This document shows, one piece after another, positions 13,997-21,548 of a stretch of DNA of 33,837 bases. How positions within the stretch are numbered: position 1 is the first letter of the stretch; every line of letters starts with the position of its first letter. A model generated the notes under the pieces. That model did no database searches and was not told where the DNA came from. It saw only the letters and a list, made by a program, of their open reading frames with translations. This DNA comes from a virus. The stretch is from positions 1 through 33,837 of IMG/VR virus record IMGVR_UViG_3300044675_004552, one strand, 5' to 3'. A program made the position numbers and the translations under genes.

Positions 13997-16053
13997 TGCC
14001 CAGTGTATTAACACCACTGCAATTGACTGTTGCGGCATCCATGTTGAACAATTCAGGGTTGCGTGGATTCCCAGCTGCATTGCAAACTGCCATTGCCACA
14101 TTCAATACCACCACAGTGATCAGCAATTTTATTGCCGCAGTTAATTTTTATAAATCACAGACATTTGCCACTGAGTCAACATTGACCAGTCTCTTGAGCA
14201 TTGGCAATACTGTGTGTCCAGCCCTGGGCAACAGCATACCTGCCAGTCCTGTGGGCACATACACTTATCTCAACAGTGAGTATCTCATTAACTACCTGGG
14301 TACCGTTGACGGATCCACAATTGATCCATCGGGATTTTCCAACCTGATTGAACAAACCTGTGCAGCCTATCTTGGCAATGGAGACTATGGTCGATTCAGT
14401 CAGGGTTTCATAGCTGTGCAAGGCTATATTGCCAGCACCAATCAATACATCAATTCAGCAGTGAATGCCAATCAATTTCTTGGACCAACCTTTACCAACA
14501 TGGATTCCTTGACCACTGCAGGAATCAGTGGTGCAAACAGCGACCTTGAAACGTTTGGCACGGACTTGGCCAAGCAAGGTAATCTTGTGAATCTTCAAAA
14601 CCTTGATCTTTACGGCACTCCTGCTGGACTTGTACAACAGATATCTCGCCTGGCCGGAGTCAACAGACAAGCTGTGCCTGCTTTACAATCGGCTCTGGCT
14701 ACGGTAGGCCTCACAAACAGTGATATTGAAAATATTGTGACAGACAATCGCGTGGGTCTCAATAGACCCAATGGCCTCAGTCAAAACGACTTTGACCGCA
14801 TACAAAAAAATGCCTACCTAGCATTGACATTGGTGTCTGGTGATGATCTAGATCAAGTTTTGTCAATTCTGGACGTGACAACTCCCAACATAACCAGCCT
14901 GGATCAGTTGTTGGATCCTACCAAGGTGTTTCCTTTGAGTTATCCCACCATGCTGACTCCCACACCTGCAGGGCCAGTGCCCATATTTGGTACGAATGGC
15001 AGTGTAAATTCCAGTATCACTCCCATTGTCAACTCATATCTGCCCACAGCATCGGGCTGTGACGAACTGGGAAAAATTATTCCACCTGCGGATGCAGTGG
15101 CCAACAAGGCCATTGAGGTGTCACTGAAACAAATCAACAACATTGTCACCGCCACACTGCCTGCCCTGGCCGAAACAGTTCTGGGCTCAACAGATCGCGA
15201 CTGGGATCCAACACAAGAATATCTGGCCAATGATGTGGTCAAGGTAGACAATACATTTTATCGAGCCAAATCGCCAGGCTGTACTCCCAGCACATTCACA
15301 GTGCCACCGGGTGTGGACATTACCGACACTGACTACTGGGCAGAAACCACACTGGGTGGTCTCAGTACCATGGCCGATTTGCCATTGATACAAGCACAGA
15401 CCACGCCAGTACCCGCTAGTGTGGCGCAATTCTTTGCAACTGAAGTGGCTACAGGTACAGGACCATGCGGAGTGCTTACCACTCTTGATGTACTGGGTCT
15501 AGCACTAGATAGCAACGACTTTGCCGCACGGCTTATTGACGTGGCTGATATTATTGACGGGCTTGGCACTGGTCTAGATGATTTATCTCAAATCTACATT
15601 GACATGTTGAGTTCAGCAAATGATGCCGCTATGATAACACTCATTGCTAATGCCAATGCAGAAATAGCAAGTATTAATTCAGTGCATCCGTCTCAAGTGG
15701 CAACAATGAACACCGCATGGACCTACATAGCCAACTTGATGAACCTGAGTGCCAAGTATACCAGCCAGGCCGGGGTTGATTATTTTGTGTTGCTACCGGG
15801 CGACACCGGTAGCACAAAGAGTTTTGTACAAAATTTACCACAATATGGTTTGCTCACAGCCTCGGGTGATGCCGCTGAGTTTTTAGAAAGCCTTGCTGAC
15901 GTCACAACCTTGGGCGGTCAGGCCATTGTGGGTGCCATGAGAGAAGGTCGCAATCAAGCAAAATTAAACACCAGTGGCTTGTACAACAACACTCAAATAC
16001 CCAGCGATGCAGTGGTGGCACCAATCCCAGTAATATCTCCAGTTAACACATAA
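13996..16053 (+). CDS. large virion/baseplate-associated protein
   Basis: A 685-residue protein whose ATG shares a base with the PAAR stop. It is rich in Ala, Thr, Leu and Asn, mostly helical in the first 330 residues and without membrane segments. Residues 403-448 (W403, Y, NDVV, FYRA, YW448) form a CBM5/12-like carbohydrate-binding module like that in the tail fibre at 5604. Large proteins following the PAAR gene are common in aquatic T4-like phages and are taken as baseplate or tail components. The exact function is unknown to me. It ends in a Pro-Val-rich tail. Confidence 0.65.
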   Translation: MPSVLTPLQLTVAASMLNNSGLRGFPAALQTAIATFNTTTVISNFIAAVNFYKSQTFATESTLTSLLSIGNTVCPALGNSIPASPVGTYTYLNSEYLINYLGTVDGSTIDPSGFSNLIEQTCAAYLGNGDYGRFSQGFIAVQGYIASTNQYINSAVNANQFLGPTFTNMDSLTTAGISGANSDLETFGTDLAKQGNLVNLQNLDLYGTPAGLVQQISRLAGVNRQAVPALQSALATVGLTNSDIENIVTDNRVGLNRPNGLSQNDFDRIQKNAYLALTLVSGDDLDQVLSILDVTTPNITSLDQLLDPTKVFPLSYPTMLTPTPAGPVPIFGTNGSVNSSITPIVNSYLPTASGCDELGKIIPPADAVANKAIEVSLKQINNIVTATLPALAETVLGSTDRDWDPTQEYLANDVVKVDNTFYRAKSPGCTPSTFTVPPGVDITDTDYWAETTLGGLSTMADLPLIQAQTTPVPASVAQFFATEVATGTGPCGVLTTLDVLGLALDSNDFAARLIDVADIIDGLGTGLDDLSQIYIDMLSSANDAAMITLIANANAEIASINSVHPSQVATMNTAWTYIANLMNLSAKYTSQAGVDYFVLLPGDTGSTKSFVQNLPQYGLLTASGDAAEFLESLADVTTLGGQAIVGAMREGRNQAKLNTSGLYNNTQIPSDAVVAPIPVISPVNT

Positions 16054-16080
16054 AACGGCTAGATTGAGGTTGATTTTGTG

Positions 16081-16109
16081 TTGACTTAGTACAAACACGC
16101 ATATATAAT
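16081..16109 (+). promoter_or_regulatory. sigma70-type promoter of outer-membrane protein gene
   Basis: TTGACT (16081-16086), 17-bp spacer, TATAAT (16104-16109). Predicted start about 16116, giving a leader of about 37 bases with AAAAGGAAAA before the ATG. Confidence 0.85.
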
Positions 16110-16152
16110 AACGTATGACTAACAATCATTCTACTTTTAAAAGGAAAATCTA

Positions 16153-16602
16153 ATGAAAAAATTTGCAATTGCAACCATGATCGCTCTCGCTGCTACCGCA
16201 GCCTCTGCACTGGAAGTTGGTGTTACTACCGCACGTGATTATACTGGCACTGACCGTAATGCCGCTGGAGTTACTGTTGGCGAGAAGTTTGGTGCCGTGA
16301 CATTGACCGCTGGCTTTGACCGTACCAATGGTGGTGCCAACGATCAAGATCGTTTCAGCTTGGTTGCTGGTTATGATGTTGCCAAACTGGGCCCTGTTTC
16401 TGTTGCAGTCAAGGGCGGCGCCGCTTACCTCAACAACCAAACTGGTCAAGACGGTTATGCTGCCTTGATTGGTGTGGGTGCTAGTTTGCCAGTTAGCAAG
16501 AAAGTGGCCCTGACTGTGGATGCTACTCGTCAATACGGTCAAGACCGTGTCAACAGTTTTGATGGCAATCGTGTTACTGCTGGCCTTAAATACAGCTTCT
16601 AA
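16153..16602 (+). CDS. outer-membrane beta-barrel protein, moron
   Basis: A 149-residue protein. Residues 1-19 are a Sec signal peptide (MKKFAIATMIALAATAASA). The mature part alternates hydrophobic and polar residues over about eight strands and ends in KYSF, the C-terminal aromatic signature recognised by the BAM machinery. It resembles small barrel proteins of Burkholderiales (segments such as DRFSLVAGYDVAKLG and RQYGQDRVNSFDGNRV), from memory. It has its own sigma70 promoter, a strong ribosome-binding site and its own terminator, so it can be expressed apart from phage late control. It could mask receptors, block superinfection or change permeability; none is shown. Confidence 0.87.
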   Translation: MKKFAIATMIALAATAASALEVGVTTARDYTGTDRNAAGVTVGEKFGAVTLTAGFDRTNGGANDQDRFSLVAGYDVAKLGPVSVAVKGGAAYLNNQTGQDGYAALIGVGASLPVSKKVALTVDATRQYGQDRVNSFDGNRVTAGLKYSF

Positions 16603-16623
16603 AAAATAATACTTTAGTACTAC

Positions 16624-16653
16624 AAAACCCTGCCCTGTGCAGGGTTTTCTTTT
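16624..16653 (+). terminator. intrinsic terminator
   Basis: AAAACCCTGC (16624-16633) pairs perfectly with GCAGGGTTTT (16639-16648), loop CCTGT, followed by CTTTT. It ends the outer-membrane protein unit. Confidence 0.9.
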
Positions 16654-16655
16654 GG

Positions 16656-16684
16656 TTGACCAATAATTGCCCTTTTGCTATAAT
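16656..16684 (+). promoter_or_regulatory. sigma70-type promoter
   Basis: TTGACC (16656-16661), 17-bp spacer, TATAAT (16679-16684). The -35 lies in a short inverted repeat TTGGT-TG-ACCAA (16653-16664). The predicted start coincides with the ATG at 16691, giving either a leaderless start there or a 24-base leader to the ATG at 16715. Confidence 0.8.
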
Positions 16685-16714
16685 TAGAACATGAAAACAA
16701 AAAAGGAAAAGAAG

Positions 16715-16816
16715 ATGACAAAAATCAAAAAGCCAACCCTGGGCGAACTGTTCCGCAAACGACTGGGACTCAAACCAACTCTAAATCAGTTGTTGGTCAA
16801 GCGGTTGCGTGGTTGA
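16715..16816 (+). CDS. 33-residue basic peptide
   Basis: Sequence begins MTKIKKPTLGELFRKRLGL and ends VKRLRG; strongly basic, with one amphipathic helix. The ATG at 16715 follows AAGGAAAAG, a good ribosome-binding site; an in-frame ATG at 16691 would add eight residues (MKTKKEKK). It lies between two consensus sigma70 promoters, and its stop codon is part of the next -35 box. Small basic early phage peptides often bind host polymerase, nucleases or nucleic acid, but no function can be read here. Confidence 0.6.
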   Translation: MTKIKKPTLGELFRKRLGLKPTLNQLLVKRLRG

Positions 16817-16841
16817 CCGAATATTCCCAATTTGTTATAAT
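16813..16841 (+). promoter_or_regulatory. sigma70-type promoter with -35 overlapping a stop codon
   Basis: TTGACC (16813-16818), 17-bp spacer, TATAAT (16836-16841). The TGA stop of the basic peptide (16814-16816) is embedded in the -35 box. It starts the long operon from 16872. Confidence 0.85.
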
Positions 16842-16871
16842 ACTTGTACAGAAACTTAACAGGAGACCAAG

Positions 16872-17156
16872 ATGGAAAAACTCAGCACTATTCAGCAAAT
16901 CAATTCTGCTATCATGTTTGGTAATCTCTCTAATGTAGAACTGGAATCTGTAATTTCGGCAGTGAAGTTTGCACGAGCCAGCCTGGCCAAGCAAAACAAA
17001 CGAGCATTCCAGCCAGGCGACTCTGTGAAGTTCACCAGCAATCGCAATGGCCTGACTTATGTTGGCACAGTTAACAAAGTCAAAATCAAATTCGTTCTTG
17101 TCAAGACCAATGCAGGCTTGTTCAATGTACCGGCCAACATGCTAGAGGCCGCATGA
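16872..17156 (+). CDS. small phage protein with SH3-like C-terminal half
   Basis: A 94-residue protein after AGGAGA. Residues 1-40 are helical (INSAIMFGNLSNVELESVISAV); residues about 43-92 (FQPGDSVKFTSNRNGLTYVGTVNKV, then LVKTNAGLFNVPANML) have the strand pattern of KOW/SH3-like barrels. Similar proteins occur in aquatic T4-like phages. Nucleic acid binding is possible but not shown. It overlaps the next start (ATGA). Confidence 0.65.
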   Translation: MEKLSTIQQINSAIMFGNLSNVELESVISAVKFARASLAKQNKRAFQPGDSVKFTSNRNGLTYVGTVNKVKIKFVLVKTNAGLFNVPANMLEAA

Positions 17157-17311
17157 CATTCCGCGCATGGTTGCGAGAGATGTGGTATGACCATCTCGAC
17201 GAACTTGTGTCATTGGGCACTTTGCCGCCCAATTATGAGTTGAAAGAATACTTTAACAAATACAAATATTGGCTCAAACGTCAATACCGTTATCAACAAG
17301 GAGCAAAATAA
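17153..17311 (+). CDS. 52-residue hypothetical protein
   Basis: MTFRAWLREMWYDHLDELV at the start, aromatic and charged, ending YRYQQGAK. The ATG overlaps the preceding stop (ATGA) and its TAA shares a base with the next ATG, so it fits exactly into the operon with no spare bases. The end also carries the AAGGAG ribosome-binding site of the next gene. No homology is recognised. Confidence 0.7.
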   Translation: MTFRAWLREMWYDHLDELVSLGTLPPNYELKEYFNKYKYWLKRQYRYQQGAK

Positions 17312-17667
17312 TGGGTCTCGACATGTATGCATACACCGCCGCCAAGGCCAATGCAGACTACGAAACTGGTCAACGTGAACTTGCCTACTGGCGCAAGCAT
17401 CCTAACCTACATGGTTGGATGGAACAACTTGCTGAATCTAAAAATGTAGAGTACAGTACATTCAACGGCGTTGAACTAGAACTCACTTGGGAGGATCTAG
17501 ACAAACTGGAACATGCAATAACGCATGACCAATTGCCTCCCACACGAGGTTTCTTCTTTGGTGACTTCGCAGACGACTACTACAAAGCACAAGATCTTGA
17601 ATTTATCAAGAAGGCCCGAGCAGAATTGTTCTTGGGTTTAAAAGTGTTTTATAACTCCTCATGGTAA
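17311..17667 (+). CDS. MGLDMY-family conserved protein
   Basis: A 118-residue protein starting MGLDMYAYTAAKAN. The ATG at 17311 follows AAGGAG and overlaps the preceding TAA. MGLDMY at the start, ELAYWRKHPNLHGWM in the first third and LPPTRGFFFGDF with the following DDYY near residue 90 mark a small family found in phages and bacteria and often left unnamed or mislabelled. No enzymatic role is established. Confidence 0.7.
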   Translation: MGLDMYAYTAAKANADYETGQRELAYWRKHPNLHGWMEQLAESKNVEYSTFNGVELELTWEDLDKLEHAITHDQLPPTRGFFFGDFADDYYKAQDLEFIKKARAELFLGLKVFYNSSW

Positions 17668-17678
17668 GGCTGTAAATA

Positions 17679-19052
17679 ATGAATGAAACTGACTTCTCAA
17701 ACGAAAGGTTTGACAGCATAGTGGCGGCAGGATGGATCCGTGATCTAGAAAGTTCGGACAGCCGTATACACAAAGAAAAAACAATTGAAAAAGCTCTGAT
17801 GGCCGCCAAGTTGGGCAGTGCCGATGCACAGTGTTTTCTCTTTAACTGCTACCAGGCTTATAATCCTTTCTATACATTTAACATCCGTCAGGTACCCGAG
17901 ACACAGGGGCTGACTGGTAGGCCTAACCCTTGGACAAAATTTTGGGCCTTGCTGGAAGCTCTGCGTACCCGATACATCACAGGCAATCGTGCCCGTGACA
18001 GTGTTGAATCTATTAGCCAAGAATTTGATTCGGACGAATGGAACAACTTGGCCCGGCGGGTGTTGATCAAAGACCTGCGTTGCGGCATCTCAGAAAAGAC
18101 CCTGAACAAAGTACTAGGCAAGACTGAGTACAAGATTCCTGTGTTTACTTGTCAGCTGGCGCAGGACTCTACAGACCAACCCAAAAAGCTCAAAGGCATC
18201 AAACGTCTGGAAGTCAAACTGGATGGTGTGCGTGTGTTGGCAGTGGTCGACGGCAGTAATGTTACCTTGTTCAGTCGCAATGGCAAAGAGTTTGAAAACT
18301 TTCCGCAGATTGCAGATGCTGTAGAAGATGCCCGCAAGCACTTTCAATATGGTCGTGGCACCGGCGGGCGTTTTGTACTGGACGGTGAGATTGTGGGCGA
18401 GAGTTTTCAAAAGCTCATGAAACAGGCACATCGCAAAAGTGATGCCCGAACTGATGGCATGGTGTACCACATTTTTGATATTATTCCGTTGGATAGTTTC
18501 CAAGAAGGGCATTGTAACATACAACAGCACAAACGCATTGAATGGATTGATAGTGCCAAGGAGCGTCTGCTTGAAACACCTTGCCTGCGAATCATGAATG
18601 GCCTAGACGTGGACTTGGACACAGCCGAGGGACACGATATCATGAACCGTTTTGCGCAGGACGCTGTGGCCGAAGGTTTCGAAGGCATTATGATCAAGAA
18701 TATGGAAGCACCTTATGAGTGCAAACGTTCAGACTTTTGGATGAAATGGAAACCCACTATTAGTGTTGATCTCAATATTGTGGGTTTCGAACAAGGAACT
18801 GGTCGCAATGCGGGCCGGTTGGGTGCTATAATTTGTGAAGGAGAAGACAATGACCGTAGAATTCGCGTTAATGTTGGCAGTGGCTTTAGTGATGCTGTTC
18901 GTGATGAGTATTGGGCCGCAAGGGATAACTTGCTTGGTCACTTGGTTGAAGTCCAAGCGGACGCAGTCACACAAAACCAAGACGGAACATACTCCCTGAG
19001 ATTCCCGCGCTTTTTGCGCTTCCGTGATTTTGATGCAGGAAATAAATTATGA
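17679..19052 (+). CDS. ATP-dependent DNA ligase
   Basis: A 457-residue ligase, similar in length to T4 gp30 (487). The nucleotidylation lysine is K180 in EVKLDGVR (motif I). Others: FSRNGKEFENFP (Ia), FVLDGEIVG (III), EGFEGIMIK (IV) and WMKWKP (V). Residues 1-160 form the helical DNA-binding domain, and the C-terminal 110 residues form the OB domain. It seals nicks in replication and repair. The ATG at 17679 follows TAAGG. Its stop overlaps the next start (ATGA). Confidence 0.95.
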   Translation: MNETDFSNERFDSIVAAGWIRDLESSDSRIHKEKTIEKALMAAKLGSADAQCFLFNCYQAYNPFYTFNIRQVPETQGLTGRPNPWTKFWALLEALRTRYITGNRARDSVESISQEFDSDEWNNLARRVLIKDLRCGISEKTLNKVLGKTEYKIPVFTCQLAQDSTDQPKKLKGIKRLEVKLDGVRVLAVVDGSNVTLFSRNGKEFENFPQIADAVEDARKHFQYGRGTGGRFVLDGEIVGESFQKLMKQAHRKSDARTDGMVYHIFDIIPLDSFQEGHCNIQQHKRIEWIDSAKERLLETPCLRIMNGLDVDLDTAEGHDIMNRFAQDAVAEGFEGIMIKNMEAPYECKRSDFWMKWKPTISVDLNIVGFEQGTGRNAGRLGAIICEGEDNDRRIRVNVGSGFSDAVRDEYWAARDNLLGHLVEVQADAVTQNQDGTYSLRFPRFLRFRDFDAGNKL

Positions 19053-19468
19053 AAATTGGACTTAGTTATAGTCGCTGTGTTCGTGACATTGTAGAAAACA
19101 AAGTTGATATCAGTGATGTTCTGGTCATTGTTGCTCGCACAGACTTTGATCCACGTGATGATGCACAATGGTCGGGTATCTGGGCAGGCTATAGTGGCGG
19201 CTCATTTCTAAACACAAATATGGAATGGGGCGATACTGATTACACGGAACAAGATTTCCGTGATGTCAGTATTGAATTATGGAATCAAGGCAAGTTCCAC
19301 CAGCCCCGCAAGTTCGGTGCTCACCCCCGACGCCTGCCGTACTACTGGTTAGAAACTGTGGTATCAGACAGCGACCTAGAAAACTCGCCCACTGTAAAAG
19401 ACGCTTGGAACAAATTCCAACTGGTATCTGGCCTTCGAGGCACCCCACTGAAAGCACACAATGAGTAA
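19049..19468 (+). CDS. conserved T4-like phage protein
   Basis: A 139-residue protein beginning MKIGLSYSRCVRDIVENKVD and containing VLVIVARTDFDPRDDAQWSGIW. This opening is a hallmark of an uncharacterised protein of aquatic T4-like phages. It is soluble, with a compact alpha/beta pattern. The start overlaps the ligase stop and the end overlaps the next gene by 8 bases. Function unknown. Confidence 0.7.
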   Translation: MKIGLSYSRCVRDIVENKVDISDVLVIVARTDFDPRDDAQWSGIWAGYSGGSFLNTNMEWGDTDYTEQDFRDVSIELWNQGKFHQPRKFGAHPRRLPYYWLETVVSDSDLENSPTVKDAWNKFQLVSGLRGTPLKAHNE

Positions 19469-19688
19469 ACGAGTAGGACCCATCACCCTGGACGGCGACG
19501 CCGCTGATCGCATTACGTTGCTTAACTTGAAAGAGTTCCGTGGCTATCTCAAGAAAGAGCTCAGTGACTGGAAAAAGAATCCCAAAACTGAAGACAATCC
19601 CAACGGCTATTGGTTGCATCCTGAAGACGTTGGCAACAACATCCGCATAATCGAAGCATTGAACCTAGTGATCAAACAATACGAATGA
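19461..19688 (+). CDS. small conserved phage protein
   Basis: A 75-residue helical protein with TLDGDAADRITLLNLKEFRGYLKK at the start and GYWLHPEDVGNNIRIIEAL in the middle. Similar small proteins accompany replication-region genes in aquatic T4-like phages. It overlaps both neighbours (8 bases before, ATGA after). Function unknown. Confidence 0.7.
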   Translation: MSKRVGPITLDGDAADRITLLNLKEFRGYLKKELSDWKKNPKTEDNPNGYWLHPEDVGNNIRIIEALNLVIKQYE

Positions 19689-19906
19689 CACCCAAATCAG
19701 CAAAAGGTCTTCGCGGCCACATTATCGACAGCTTTGACGGCACCTACTTCTTTCGGGTGTATGATGCAGATCACAACTTCACAGATTACGATTTGCGTCA
19801 TTGCGATTTGACTGTGGTAATTGATGACGAAGATGCGTTTTTGTACGAGGACGAATTTAGTGCAAGACTGGACCATGCACCTGCGACTTTGGGGGAACAC
19901 AAATGA
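19685..19906 (+). CDS. small conserved phage protein
   Basis: A 73-residue protein. The pattern GHIIDSFDGTYFFRVYDADHNFTDYDL is a beta-rich motif shared by short phage and bacterial proteins of unknown role. The C-terminus is acidic. The start overlaps the preceding stop and its own stop overlaps the next start (ATGA both times). Confidence 0.68.
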   Translation: MTPKSAKGLRGHIIDSFDGTYFFRVYDADHNFTDYDLRHCDLTVVIDDEDAFLYEDEFSARLDHAPATLGEHK

Positions 19907-20361
19907 AAAAGATCTACTACGAAAAACATGGTCGGAGATACGTGCCGGTGGCAGAGTACGACAACGACTTCATGGACAGTTTTACCAAAGGCAATCATCT
20001 TGTGATGAGCTATCCTGGTGGAACTAGTCGTAGGTTCAATATCGATCCCAACTATGCGGCCATGATTGCGGCAGGCCGAGTGGCCGAAGATGCTGTGTGC
20101 AAGGCCATAAACAAGGCTAGTGAAATGCGTCCAGCACGTACTCCTATTACTCCTGCACAACAAAGAGCTTGGAAAAAATTGGCCAAGGAGTTTGGTGATG
20201 AATTGTGTACTTTGCATGGTGCTAGCACTCGAGATATTGCTGAGGCCGCAGTAACAGCCATGCAGGCAGAAGCAGATAAATTAATGAGACACGAGAGTGT
20301 AAAACGTGCATACGAACAATTCCTGTTGGTATGCCAATTAACCAAGAAGGAGAATGCATAA
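19903..20361 (+). CDS. conserved phage protein, helical
   Basis: A 152-residue protein. The N-terminal 45 residues form a short beta segment (YYEKHGRRYVPVAEYDNDFM, then SYPGGTSRRF); the rest is helical (AAMIAAGRVAEDAVCKAI to the C-terminus). It resembles proteins of aquatic T4-like phages, from memory. Its end contains the AAGGAG ribosome-binding site of the next gene. Function unknown. Confidence 0.65.
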   Translation: MKKIYYEKHGRRYVPVAEYDNDFMDSFTKGNHLVMSYPGGTSRRFNIDPNYAAMIAAGRVAEDAVCKAINKASEMRPARTPITPAQQRAWKKLAKEFGDELCTLHGASTRDIAEAAVTAMQAEADKLMRHESVKRAYEQFLLVCQLTKKENA

Positions 20362-21053
20362 TGTATGCAACAACAATTGACAGTTATCGAGACGCCGCAG
20401 GCGTAAACCAGGCCATGGGCCGTGTGTATGGGCACATGATGCTGGCAGTGCTGACCAGCATGTTCGTCAGTTATGCTGTGGGTACCAACCCGGGCATGGT
20501 TGAATTTTTCTTCACAGGCATCATGAAGTGGATTGTGATCTTTGCACCCTTGGTGGCAGTGTTTGGTGTCACCATGGTGCTGGGCAACAACCCCAGCAAA
20601 GGTGTGGCACAGTTGTGCTTGCATGGCTTTGCGGCACTCATGGGCTTGAGCTTTGCAATGATCTTTGTGGTCTTTACCATGGGGTCAATCTTCACTGCCT
20701 TCATGGGCGCGGCTGTGCTGTTTGGCACCATGAGTGCGTATGGATACTTTACCAAACAAAGCCTTGACTCTGTGGGCAAGTATGCTTTTGTTGCTTTGAT
20801 CGCCATCTGCATTGCCAGTATTGTTAATATCTTTATTGGCAGCACCGTGATGCAGATGGTGATCTCCGCAATTGCAATCTTGGTGTTTTTGGCACTCACA
20901 GCATACGACACTCAAACCATTCGTGAGATGGTGGCACGTGAAGACTGTACTGTGGCACAAGAAGTATCCGGCGCACTCTCATTGTACCTGGACTTTATTA
21001 ATATTTTCATTCACCTACTCCAACTGTTTGGTATAATGAACAAGGACGACTAA
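20361..21053 (+). CDS. Bax inhibitor-1/YccA-family membrane protein
   Basis: A 230-residue protein with about seven hydrophobic helices. Family marks are the N-terminal NQAMGRVYGHMMLAVL, YGYFTKQSLDSVGK in the middle, LTAYDTQTIREM and YLDFINIFIHLLQLFG at the end; aspartates in the AYDTQ and LYLDF segments are the residues placed in the membrane core of the family. In E. coli the relative YccA is a substrate and inhibitor of the FtsH protease. A role in restraining FtsH or in ion leak is inferred. The ATG at 20361 follows AAGGAG and overlaps the previous TAA. Confidence 0.9.
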   Translation: MYATTIDSYRDAAGVNQAMGRVYGHMMLAVLTSMFVSYAVGTNPGMVEFFFTGIMKWIVIFAPLVAVFGVTMVLGNNPSKGVAQLCLHGFAALMGLSFAMIFVVFTMGSIFTAFMGAAVLFGTMSAYGYFTKQSLDSVGKYAFVALIAICIASIVNIFIGSTVMQMVISAIAILVFLALTAYDTQTIREMVAREDCTVAQEVSGALSLYLDFINIFIHLLQLFGIMNKDD

Positions 21054-21163
21054 TGTATATTTCATCTCGAAACGGCGACATACAGTTGCCGTGGGAACCG
21101 GGTCTGTTGGAATGGTTACAGGAACACTATCCAGCTTCAAAATATTTTTTAATGGAGAACTAA
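21053..21163 (+). CDS. 36-residue hypothetical peptide
   Basis: Starts MYISSRNGDIQLPWEPGLLE and ends ASKYFLMEN. The ATG shares a base with the preceding stop and follows AAGGAC. It fills the gap up to the next gene exactly, with that gene's GGAGAA inside its end, which argues that it is translated. No homology recognised. Confidence 0.6.
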   Translation: MYISSRNGDIQLPWEPGLLEWLQEHYPASKYFLMEN

Positions 21164-21164
21164 A

Positions 21165-21548
21165 ATGTCAACATGGGTATTAACAACTCTAGAAAAGAAA
21201 AACGTTGTAGAGACTGAGTTCTGGACCAAGGACGGAAATACTATCAAACGCAGTACTGGATTTCGTTGGGGCAAGGTCTATTGTGAAAGCGACGAAAAGC
21301 CCGATATTGATTTAGAGAATCCCGACGGCATTAGTGTATTTGACTGTGGCTATGACTTTGAACTTGACAGTTTAGATGATGGTTGCTGGGCCGAAGTTGA
21401 GTATCCTGAAGACATGAGCCAAGAAGAACAAGAGCGCATGGACGAACTATGGGATGAAGACAGCTACGATGGCTGGGAAAACGAAGGCTGGAGTCAAGAT
21501 GATTCAGAAACTTGGTTCAATGGGCCGTTGAGTCTAGAGGAAGAATAA
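21165..21548 (+). CDS. conserved acidic phage protein
   Basis: A 127-residue, very acidic protein (Asp/Glu rich from residue 45 on). EFWTKDGNTIKRSTGFRWG, then SLDDGCWAEVEYPEDM and WDEDSYDGWENEGW, are marks of an uncharacterised family in T4-like cyanophages. Strong acidity can mean DNA mimicry, but the many tryptophans and lack of context make this speculative. It follows GGAGAA, and its stop overlaps the next start (TAATG). Confidence 0.68.
   Translation: MSTWVLTTLEKKNVVETEFWTKDGNTIKRSTGFRWGKVYCESDEKPDIDLENPDGISVFDCGYDFELDSLDDGCWAEVEYPEDMSQEEQERMDELWDEDSYDGWENEGWSQDDSETWFNGPLSLEEE

Noticed and set aside
18826-18850. TATAAT-like box and ribosome-binding-like sequence inside the DNA ligase gene
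   Set aside because: No -35 box at the right distance and no gene start that would use it.
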